Positions 42,694 through 49,572 of a stretch of DNA of 64,000 bases are shown in pieces (position 1 is the first letter of the stretch; each line of letters begins with the position of its first letter). Below the pieces are notes generated by a model. That model was not told the origin of the DNA and searched no databases. It was given only the letters and a program-made list of their open reading frames with translations. A program made the position numbers and the translations under genes. The stretch is taken from positions 40,331 to 104,330 of the forward strand of contig NZ_JACSCH020000010.1 in NCBI RefSeq assembly GCF_014451325.2, in the 5' to 3' direction. This DNA is from Streptomyces sp. CB02980 (GTDB taxonomy: Bacteria; Actinomycetota; Actinomycetes; Streptomycetales; Streptomycetaceae).

Positions 42694-43046
42694 CATCGGA
42701 GAACCAGGACCCCTGGAATGAAACCGATCCCGTTCCGCTCTACGTCATTACCGGGGGCACGGGTTCCGCGGCGAACACCTTCAACCTGGTCACCCTCATC
42801 GCGACGCGCTCCGAGCCCGACTCCGCGATGCAGCCCGAGCAGGCGGCCATCCTCACGATGTGCGCCTACCCGCTCTCGGTGGCCGAGGTGTCCGCGTACC
42901 TCAGCCTTCCGTTCAGCGTCGTCACCACGCTGCTCTCCCAACTCGTCGAGGACGAACGGGTCGAGGCCATCGCACCCGTGCCCGTCGCGGCATTTCCCGA
43001 ACGCGGCCTGCTGGAGGCGGTGATCCATGGACTACGCAAGCTCTGA
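42690..43046 (+). CDS. cvnC: Conservon DUF742 protein CvnC
   Basis: 118 residues, a DUF742 winged-helix-like domain: VPLYVITGGTGSAANTFNLV then EQAAILTMCAYPLSVAEVSA and LPFSVVTTLLSQLVEDERVE. Known to be an obligate conservon component of unclear biochemical role. Start GTG 42690 overlaps the cvnB stop and the 3' end overlaps cvnD by 20 bases, showing tight translational coupling. Confidence 0.93.
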   Translation: MTSENQDPWNETDPVPLYVITGGTGSAANTFNLVTLIATRSEPDSAMQPEQAAILTMCAYPLSVAEVSAYLSLPFSVVTTLLSQLVEDERVEAIAPVPVAAFPERGLLEAVIHGLRKL

Positions 43047-43650
43047 CGTACGCGATGCCGGCCCACGCGGCTCGGACATGCCGCTGCCCCACAGTGCCAG
43101 AGGCGTCAAGGTCGTGATCGTCGGAGGCTTCGGCGTCGGCAAGACGACCATGGTCGGAGCGGTCAGCGAGATCCCGCCCCTGACCACCGAGGAGACCATG
43201 ACGCAGGCGGGCGTGGGCATCGACCACAACCCCGGCGCCCAGGGCAAGAACACCACGACCGTCGCCATGGACTTCGGACGGATCAGCATCAACGAGGAGC
43301 TGATCCTCTATCTGTTCGGGACGCCCGGACAGGAGCGCTTCTGGTTCCTGTGGAACGGCATCTTCGAAGGCGCGCTCGGCGCCGTCGTCCTCGTCGACAC
43401 CCGCAGGATCGAAGTCTGTTTCGAAGTCATCACCCGCCTCGAGGACCGCCGCGTCCCGTTCGTCGTGGCCGTCAACACGTTCCCGGAGGCCCCGCACCAC
43501 CCCGTAGAAGACCTGCGCGCTGCTCTGGCCCTCAGCGAATCCGTGCCCATGGTCACCTGTGACGCACGTGACCGGGCGTCCTGCCGTGACGCCCTGCTGT
43601 CGCTGATGGTCTACCTGCGCACCCTCGCCGCCGCCCAGGAGACCGCATGA
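43027..43650 (+). CDS. cvnD: Conservon GTP-binding protein CvnD
   Basis: 207 residues, a small GTPase-like fold. P-loop GGFGVGKTTMVG (about 33-44), switch II FGTPGQERFWFLW where DxxG is replaced by GTPG, and a VAVNTFPE motif in the NKxD position. The missing Asp of DxxG is normal for the CvnD group. It is the molecular switch of the conservon, probably controlled by CvnB and CvnA. ATG 43027 overlaps cvnC; the stop overlaps the P450 start (ATGA). Confidence 0.93.
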   Translation: MDYASSDVRDAGPRGSDMPLPHSARGVKVVIVGGFGVGKTTMVGAVSEIPPLTTEETMTQAGVGIDHNPGAQGKNTTTVAMDFGRISINEELILYLFGTPGQERFWFLWNGIFEGALGAVVLVDTRRIEVCFEVITRLEDRRVPFVVAVNTFPEAPHHPVEDLRAALALSESVPMVTCDARDRASCRDALLSLMVYLRTLAAAQETA

Positions 43651-45104
43651 CCCTGCCACCCGCCGAACACACCACCGCCACGCCCGGGGCGATCCCCCCT
43701 CCGGGCTGCCCGGCCCACGCCGCCACCGGACCCGGCGGAGCGACCCGTCTCTACGGCGGCGCCGCCGAGACGGACCCCATGGGCCTGTACGAGGAACTGC
43801 GCGCCAAACACGGTCCGGTGGCGCCCGTGCTGCTCGACGGCGACGTACGAGCCTGGCTCGTCCTCGGCTACCTCGAGAACCGCGACGTGGCCAGCCGACC
43901 GACCCAGTTCTCCCGCGACCCCCGTGTCTGGCACGGCTGGCGCAGCGGCGAGATCGACCCCGCCACCTCGCCGCTGGTGCCGATGATCGGCTGGCGCCCC
44001 GACTGCGTCTGCGCGGACGGCGAGGAACACCAGCGGCTGCGCGGCGCGGTCACGGCCGGCCTCAGCCAGTTCGACCACCGCGGCATCCGCCGTCACATCA
44101 CCCGCTTCGCGCACGAGGTGATCGACACGTTCTGCGAGGACGGCGAGGCGGAACTGGTCGGCCAGTTCACCGAGCACGTCCCCATGCTCACGCTGACCCA
44201 CCTGCTCGGCATGTCGGACGAGGCGGGCCCCCGGCTCGTCCACGCCGCCCGTGACCTCTTCAAGGCCACCGAGACCTCGCTCGCCAGCAACGCGTACGTC
44301 CTGGAGAGCCTCGCGCAGCTCGTCGACGCCAAGCGGGTACGCCCCGGGCAGGACATCGCGTCCGCGCTGATGGCCCACCCCGCGAACCTGTCGGACGAGG
44401 AGGTGCAGCACCACCTGCGCCTCATCCTCCTCGCCGGGTACGAGACCACCGCCAACCTCATGTCCAACGTCCTGCGCATGGTGGTCACCGACCCCCGGTT
44501 CCGCGGATCGCTGGCCGGCGGTCAGATGACCCTGCCGGAGGCGGTGGAGCAGGTCCTCTGGGACGAGCCCCCGCTGATGGTGTGCCCCGGCCGCTGGGCC
44601 AACGGCGACACCACCCTGGGAGGACAGCAGATCAAGGCGGGAGACATGCTCCTGCTCGGCCTCGCCGCCGGAAACGTCGACGAGGCGATCCGCCCGGATC
44701 CCGCGACGGCGGTGCACCACAACCGCGCGCACCTGTCCTTCAGCGCCGGCACCCACGAGTGCCCCGGCCAGGACATCGGCCGCATCATCGCCGACACCGG
44801 CATCGACATCCTGCTCACCCGGCTCCCCGACATCGCCCTGTCGATCCCCGAGGAGGACCTCACCTGGCGCTCCTCCACCTGGTCCCGGCACCTGACGGCC
44901 CTGCCCGTGAGCTTCGCCGCCCGCGCCCCCCAGGACTTCGACGTCCCGAGCCCGCTGCCGGCCCCGCCGGCCCCGAGCGTCGGGACGCCTGCGGCGCCGC
45001 CGTGGCAGACGGCCGAGCCGGAGCCCTCGCCCGAGCCGGAGCGCCTGCCCGAACCCCGTCCCTCGTGGCGGACGCGGCTCAAGCGCCTTCTGCGGATGAG
45101 GTAG
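43647..45104 (+). CDS. cvnE: Conservon cytochrome P450, CYP157-like (lacks ExxR)
   Basis: 485 residues. Heme-binding loop FSAGTHECPGQDIG contains the Cys ligand, and the I-helix is LLAGYETTAN. The K-helix, where almost all P450s have ExxR, reads EAVEQVLWDEPPLM, so both conserved residues are replaced (Q and W). The CYP157 family of Streptomyces is known for this loss (EQxLW). The C-terminal ~65 residues are Pro/Glu-rich with a basic end, unusual for P450s. Start ATG 43647 overlaps the cvnD stop. Function may be as redox sensor or partner rather than catalyst, or oxidation of a product such as that of the neighbouring terpene synthase; both are inference. Confidence 0.92.
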   Translation: MTLPPAEHTTATPGAIPPPGCPAHAATGPGGATRLYGGAAETDPMGLYEELRAKHGPVAPVLLDGDVRAWLVLGYLENRDVASRPTQFSRDPRVWHGWRSGEIDPATSPLVPMIGWRPDCVCADGEEHQRLRGAVTAGLSQFDHRGIRRHITRFAHEVIDTFCEDGEAELVGQFTEHVPMLTLTHLLGMSDEAGPRLVHAARDLFKATETSLASNAYVLESLAQLVDAKRVRPGQDIASALMAHPANLSDEEVQHHLRLILLAGYETTANLMSNVLRMVVTDPRFRGSLAGGQMTLPEAVEQVLWDEPPLMVCPGRWANGDTTLGGQQIKAGDMLLLGLAAGNVDEAIRPDPATAVHHNRAHLSFSAGTHECPGQDIGRIIADTGIDILLTRLPDIALSIPEEDLTWRSSTWSRHLTALPVSFAARAPQDFDVPSPLPAPPAPSVGTPAAPPWQTAEPEPSPEPERLPEPRPSWRTRLKRLLRMR

Positions 45105-45113
45105 GCCGCACGC

Positions 45114-45153
45114 CGAGGGGGCTGCCGACGCCTGTCCGTCGGTATCCCCCTCG
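45114..45153. terminator. Bidirectional terminator between conservon and terpene synthase
   Basis: Nested stem: CGAGGGGG/CCCCCTCG outside and CCGACG/CGTCGG inside, between convergent stop codons at 45104 and 45159. Confidence 0.7.
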
Positions 45154-45158
45154 CCGGA

Positions 45159-46211
45159 TCAGGACCGCTGCCGCTGTTCCGGTACGGAGAGGTCAGTGGC
45201 GGCGTAACGGGGTGCTCCCGTGTACCAGGCGTGGAGGCCGGACAGGAAGCCACAGGCCCCCTGGAGCCAGGTCTCCAGTTCGGCCCGCTCGTCGTGGTCG
45301 AGACCCGATCGCCGTACCAGCTGCGGCAGTTCGCTCTGCCGGAGGTGCTCGAAGTCCCGCAGCCGGGTGTTCACCAGGTTCAGGGCGGCGGGTACGGCGT
45401 CGTGGAGGGCGATGCCCAGGGACGTACCGAGGACCACGACCAGGTTGTTGACGTCGTGTTCCTCGTTGACCTCCCGCTCGTACGACGCGAGGTCGTTGGC
45501 CAGCCCCATGTAGTCCATGAAGGCGTCGAGCAGGGCCCTTACGGTACGGCTGTGGCGTATCTGCTCGGGTATGCGCGCGCCGGTGGCCAGCTCGACGGAG
45601 TACGGGGCCGTGTGGGCGGCGAAGCTCTCGCGCCGGAACGGGGCGTACTCGATCAGGTGGGGGACACGGCCGCCGCGGCTGTTGACCAGCTCCTCGACTC
45701 CCGCGTCGACGTAGCGCACCAGGGCCCGGTTGAACTCGTGCCGCCAGTGCGCCAGTCGCGGCGGGAAGAAGTACCGCTGCAGATCGGCGATGCCCCGCTC
45801 GACCGGGTTCGACGGCTCGGGCGACCGGGCGCCGTGGCCGAGGTCCGGTCGCAGGAACTCGTGGAGCCGGGCGGTGAAGGCCACGGCGCCGGGCAGGTCA
45901 CCGGTCTGCTTGAACGCGGCGGCGAAGTAGTCGTCCCAGGCCAACGCCCAGATGTTGAAACGGTGGTTGAGCCGGAGGTCGGCGAACGAGGCGTCGGGCA
46001 GGGCCCAGGAGGTCAGCTGGTCGACCGTCATGGCATGGAACTGCGAGCGGGTCCATATGGGGGGATGGCCCGACGGTCCTTCCGCGCCGGCCAGCATGCC
46101 CATCGCGCGCGCCCACGTCTCGCTCTCCTCGTGCAGGGCCGACAGATACGGATTCACCCGCAGCGGATAGGGCATCCACAGCCGGGGCTGCTCGAGAGCA
46201 CGCACTGTCAT
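45159..46211 (-). CDS. Class I terpene synthase (sesquiterpene cyclase-like)
   Basis: 350 residues, all-helical. The metal-binding motifs are LAWDDYFAAAFK (acidic DDxxF form of DDxxD, near residue 92) and NDLASYEREVNEEHD (NSE triad N-x3-S-x3-E, near residue 235), followed by a conserved RxxxY-like C-terminal region. It converts a linear prenyl diphosphate, most likely farnesyl or geranyl diphosphate, to a cyclic terpene. The motif set does not match the geosmin or 2-methylisoborneol enzymes I know. ATG 46211 has a perfect AAGGAGG nine bases upstream. It converges with the conservon, whose P450 might oxidise the product. Confidence 0.88.
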   Translation of the reverse strand: MTVRALEQPRLWMPYPLRVNPYLSALHEESETWARAMGMLAGAEGPSGHPPIWTRSQFHAMTVDQLTSWALPDASFADLRLNHRFNIWALAWDDYFAAAFKQTGDLPGAVAFTARLHEFLRPDLGHGARSPEPSNPVERGIADLQRYFFPPRLAHWRHEFNRALVRYVDAGVEELVNSRGGRVPHLIEYAPFRRESFAAHTAPYSVELATGARIPEQIRHSRTVRALLDAFMDYMGLANDLASYEREVNEEHDVNNLVVVLGTSLGIALHDAVPAALNLVNTRLRDFEHLRQSELPQLVRRSGLDHDERAELETWLQGACGFLSGLHAWYTGAPRYAATDLSVPEQRQRS

Positions 46212-46849
46212 GGGGACCAACCTCCTTCTTCGTTCGGCCGCGGAGGGACGCGGTTGGGCTGTGTGCACTCCCGCACGAGGTGACGGCCGCAGTGCCGTGA
46301 CGCCGGACGATGCCCGGCCCGCGGCCCTCCAAACCTGCCCGCCACCGTCGATCGTCAACCCCTCAACTGTTCCTGACCAGTATTCAGAACAGCTTCATGC
46401 GGAAGGAAACGATCCTTCTGGAGAACGTTCCGTAATTCCGCGCAAACTGTCGTCATCCTCCCCGGGGGGCGGCGGCCGAGTGCCCTTCGGGCCTCGGACG
46501 AGTATGCAGAGGAGGGGGGCGGCCATCACGACGACCCCCGCCCACACGGCCCGCGCCGGCCGTCGACGAAGGACTCCTGGACCGCGCGGATCGGCGCCCG
46601 ACCGAGGGAGCCGGCTCCGCCCGCCCCCTCGACGGCGTTCGCGACGCCTTCGCGGGCGGTGCCGAACTCGCGCGTGACGTCGTCGAGCGCGGAGGCGACG
46701 CCATTCGACCGCGACGCCCGCCGCGGGCACCGGACGGAGAAGGGCCCGAGCGGGATCTCGTCGCGGCGGGCTCGTGGCTCGTGGCTCACGCCCCGGGCCC
46801 TGGTCGGCCGCGGGGAAACCGCGTGCCCGAACGACGGCGGCGCGTTACC
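46212..46849. other. Intergenic region upstream of the terpene synthase
   Basis: 638 bases with no clear intact gene. It holds an inverted repeat at 46367-46392. On the minus strand between about 46440 and 46740 there are fragments in two frames that read like one small membrane protein (ASALDDVTREFGTAREGVA, then AVWAGVVVMAAPLLCILVRG) broken by a frameshift; this is weak. Confidence 0.4.
46367..46392. promoter_or_regulatory. Inverted repeat CTGTTC-N14-GAACAG upstream of the terpene synthase
   Basis: Six-base arms 14 bases apart, in an AT-richer stretch about 156 bases before the terpene synthase start. Could be an operator; the arms are short and chance is possible. Confidence 0.35.
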
Positions 46850-47205
46850 GTCGCTCGCCGCCGCATCACCGGATCGACCCTGCTGCCGCCGGGCGACCCG
46901 GTCCTGTTCACCACCTCCGGCATGCACCCGCTCACCCCCTACCTGGAGGGGCGCCCCCACCCGATGGGCTGGTGCCTCGTCAACGTACAGCGCTGTCTGC
47001 GCACGACGGACCTGGAGGAGGTCGGTGACGCCACCCATCTGACCGTCTTCGAGATGCTCGGGACCTGGTCGCCCGGCGGCTACGAGGGCCCCGGAGCCTC
47101 GAAGGGGCATACGACCTGCTCACCGGGGGCCTCGGCATCGACCCGGGCCTTCTCCACGCCACGGTGTGCGGTGATTCCCCTCCGTACGGCCGGGTTCACC
47201 CGTGA
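46850..47205 (+). pseudogene. Decayed alanyl-tRNA-synthetase-like gene (N-terminal fragment, frameshifted)
   Basis: One frame reads RRITGSTLLPPGDPVLFTTS, GMHPLTPYLEGRPHPMGW, VNVQRCLRTTDLEEVGDATH and LTVFEMLGTWSPGGYEGP, matching the class II catalytic start of alanyl-tRNA synthetase (FTNAGM, VQKCIRT, FEMLGNFSFGDY). Just after GYEGP (about 47090-47096) the homology continues in another frame as SLEGAYDLLTGGLGIDPGLL and HATVCGD, then meets a stop at 47203-47205. The remaining catalytic, tRNA-binding and editing parts are absent, and no start with a ribosome site is seen. The intact relative is probably a Streptomyces paralogue of AlaS rather than the essential enzyme. Confidence 0.75.
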
Positions 47206-47264
47206 CGGTGGACCCGGTCCGAGCCGCCCGCGCGCCCCGGGCCGGATCGGGCACGGTGATCTCC

Positions 47265-47855
47265 ATGCACCCCCGCCGTACGACGTTCCTCCTGCTCTCC
47301 GTACTCCTCACGGCCGGCTGTGTGGCCGTTCCCCACCCGCCGCCGTCCCGGCCTCAGCCCGCGCCCGAAGGGCCGGCGCCGGCCGCCGACCGGCCGCCGG
47401 CACCGATCCCGACGCAGGTCCCCGCATGGCCCGTGCCCGCGCAGCCCGTTCCGCACGAGGAGATCGCCGACACGGAACCGCTCCCCGGCACGCCGACCGG
47501 GAGGCCGAGGGGACGGCCGGCCACCCAGGAGGTCGTGGGAGCCGCCGAGGTTCCCGCCGCCGGGCGGTCACCGGAGCGGCGAACGGCGCCGCCGCCGACG
47601 CACAGAGGCGCGAAGGCCACGCGGAATGCGGCGAACCCGGCTGCCGGGAAGACCCGTACACGGACGGAACCCCGGGCGGCGGTACCGTCCGGGCGAGGGA
47701 CGACGCCACGCCCCAAGGCGCCGCCCGCCGCGCGCGGTGGGCCGCAGCCGACGAACGCGGGGACTCCGGCGATGCGCCAACTGTGCCGCCAGGCCGAGGA
47801 CATCGACGCTCCCATGGGCGCGGCCGACCTGTGCCGCGGCATGTACGGCCGCTGA
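47265..47855 (+). CDS. Putative lipoprotein, Pro/Arg-rich
   Basis: 196 residues. The N-terminus MHPRRTTFLLLSVLLTAGCV is a lipoprotein signal with lipobox LTAGC (Cys19). The rest is low-complexity, rich in Pro, Ala, Arg and Thr, until a short conserved-looking C-terminus, MRQLCRQAEDIDAPMGAADL then CRGMYGR, with two cysteines that could form a disulfide. This tail is common to small secreted Streptomyces proteins of unknown role. Start ATG 47265 is chosen for the signal peptide; the SD is weak (GGTGAT). Function unknown. Confidence 0.7.
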   Translation: MHPRRTTFLLLSVLLTAGCVAVPHPPPSRPQPAPEGPAPAADRPPAPIPTQVPAWPVPAQPVPHEEIADTEPLPGTPTGRPRGRPATQEVVGAAEVPAAGRSPERRTAPPPTHRGAKATRNAANPAAGKTRTRTEPRAAVPSGRGTTPRPKAPPAARGGPQPTNAGTPAMRQLCRQAEDIDAPMGAADLCRGMYGR

Positions 47856-47879
47856 CGGCGAGCAGGCGCGGCCGGGGGA

Positions 47880-48365
47880 TCAGGCGCCGTTCGACCCGGA
47901 GTTCATGGACTCCAGCGCTTCCTTGGCCCGCTTTCCCATCTCCTCGGCCGGGACGTCCTCGATGTGCGAGGCGACGTTCCACCGGTGCCCGAAGGGGTCC
48001 TCGAACTGGCCGGTGCGGTCGCCGTAGAACTCGTCCTTGACCGCCGACAGTTCCTTCGCGCCCTGGGCGAGTGCCCGGGCGAAGACCGCGTCGACGTCCG
48101 ACACGTACACGTGCAGGGTGACCGGCGTGCCGCCGATCGTCCTGGGGGAGCGGAACCCGATCTCCGGGAACTCGTCCGCGAGCATGATGACCGAGTTCCC
48201 GATGGCCAGCTCCGCGTGACCGATCTTGCCGCCCGGGGCCGGCATCCTCATGCGCTCCTCGGCACCGAGCACGGCCACGTAGAAGTCGATCCCGGCCGCG
48301 GCTCCGTCGAGGCAGAGGTACGGCGTGACCCGCGGATACCCCTCGGGGATGGGTTGTACGGTCAC
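47880..48365 (-). CDS. VOC/PhnB-like protein
   Basis: 161 residues forming a PhnB-type VOC fold: TPYLCLDGAAAGIDFYVAVL, GKIGHAELAIGNSVIMLADE, VTLHVYVSDVDAVFARALAQ and FYGDRTGQFEDPFGHRW, with the typical D-P-(F)-G-H-x-W end. Similar proteins are often called glyoxalase/bleomycin-resistance proteins, but catalysis is rarely shown. The C-terminus EMGKRAKEALESM is an amphipathic tail. Start GTG 48365 has AAAGG eight bases upstream. Confidence 0.87.
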   Translation of the reverse strand: MTVQPIPEGYPRVTPYLCLDGAAAGIDFYVAVLGAEERMRMPAPGGKIGHAELAIGNSVIMLADEFPEIGFRSPRTIGGTPVTLHVYVSDVDAVFARALAQGAKELSAVKDEFYGDRTGQFEDPFGHRWNVASHIEDVPAEEMGKRAKEALESMNSGSNGA

Positions 48366-48547
48366 GGTGCGCGCCTTTCCCGACAGGGCGGTCGCCTTCG
48401 ACCGCCACCTCCGCCCACTGATATCCCGGCCCCCGGGCCACGCACCGAAGCCGCGCGGCGGGCGACCCCGGGATGCCCCGAAGAGCGGCAGCGGCGACGG
48501 CGCCCCGTGAAGTGGCGGCGGAGATCGCCGGACCCCTCGGGTGGGGT

Positions 48548-49228
48548 TCAACGGCCGGCGCCGCCTCCGTACAGCCGCAGGTCACGGCGGCGCGCGACAT
48601 GACCGCGCCAGCCGGCCAGCAGCACCAGGACCGTCCAGGCGACGAGGCCGCCGATGAGCCCGTCCAGCCGGCCGGCCGCGTCGACCTCGTCGGCCTGTTC
48701 CATGGGCACCTTGCCGCGTGAGTCGCGCACGACGGCCAGGCGTTCGCCGACGGCAGGAGCGCCGCTGCCGCGATAGACGAACCTCTCCGCCAGCTCCTGG
48801 CCGTCGGAGCCGCGCAGGGTCAGTTCGTGGTTCTTGCCGCCGGTGCCGGCGGCGCTGTCGGCCACGACGACGACGTTCTCACGGACCCCGTACCGTTCGA
48901 GCGCCAGTTCGGGCGCGTACTGAACCGCGCCGACCAGCACGAACAGCGCCGGTGCGACCGCGAGCAGCACCAGCCAGATGCCCCGGTGCAGCAGGTGCAG
49001 CAGCATCCCGAAGGCCAGGCACAGCACCACTCCGGTGCCGATGGCCACCCCTTCCGCGCTCGGGACGAGGAACGAGACGCCCGAGACGACAGCGGCCGAC
49101 CCCCAGACGTACAGCACAAGGGCGAGGGTGCGACCCACCGCCGTACGCGGTCGGGCGGACCGGCGCACGGAGGCGGGCGGATTGCCGGCGCCGGGTGGTG
49201 CTGCGTTGCCGCGTATGGCCTCTGACAT
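48548..49228 (-). CDS. Membrane protein of unknown function (DUF3592-like)
   Basis: 226 residues with about four membrane helices: three close together near residues 30-105 (including VVLCLAFGMLLHLLHRGIWLV split over two helices) and one near the C-terminus (LIGGLVAWTVLVLLAG). Between them an extracytoplasmic-type beta domain (110-185) has VVVVADSAAGTGGKNHELTL and GSGAPAVGERLAVVRDSRGK, the pattern of DUF3592 proteins. ATG 49228 has AGGAGAG five bases upstream. It is divergent from the SpoIIE-type phosphatase gene. Confidence 0.75.
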   Translation of the reverse strand: MSEAIRGNAAPPGAGNPPASVRRSARPRTAVGRTLALVLYVWGSAAVVSGVSFLVPSAEGVAIGTGVVLCLAFGMLLHLLHRGIWLVLLAVAPALFVLVGAVQYAPELALERYGVRENVVVVADSAAGTGGKNHELTLRGSDGQELAERFVYRGSGAPAVGERLAVVRDSRGKVPMEQADEVDAAGRLDGLIGGLVAWTVLVLLAGWRGHVARRRDLRLYGGGAGR

Positions 49229-49572
49229 GCACGCTCTCCTGATTCTGGCCGCCCCTGACGAGTGGGGCGGCCGGCGACGGTGCACGATAGCCGACGGGTG
49301 GGCCGAACCCGTGGGCCCTGCCGCCGCCCCGCCCTCCTGCCCCCCTGTCCCCCTGCCCCCTGCCCCCCGCCTTCGCCTCCTCCCCGGCCCCGCCTCCGTC
49401 GCGCGGGCGCCGGGCGGGCGACGTATCGTCCGAATATGCGTGACGAGCGCGTATCCCGCCGTCGACCGCGCTCCGGGCCGCCGGGCCCGGACACGCGGGC
49501 CGGTCGGCTCCGCCGCGCTCCGCGTCCGGACCCGCGCGGTGCCGTGCCGGCCCCCGCAGGCGGGTGAGCCCC
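49229..49572. other. Divergent intergenic region with a pyrimidine tract
   Basis: 344 bases. The plus strand between about 49318 and 49390 is a C/T-rich tract of repeated CCCCCTG-like units. A 43-codon Arg/Pro-rich reading frame (49436-49567) abuts the phosphatase gene but has no convincing coding character. Promoters must lie here; none is clear. Confidence 0.5.

Noticed and set aside
49436..49567. 43-codon Arg/Pro-rich frame overlapping the start of the phosphatase gene
   Set aside because: The GTGA overlap looks like coupling, but composition is that of random high-GC sequence and no ribosome site or homology is evident.
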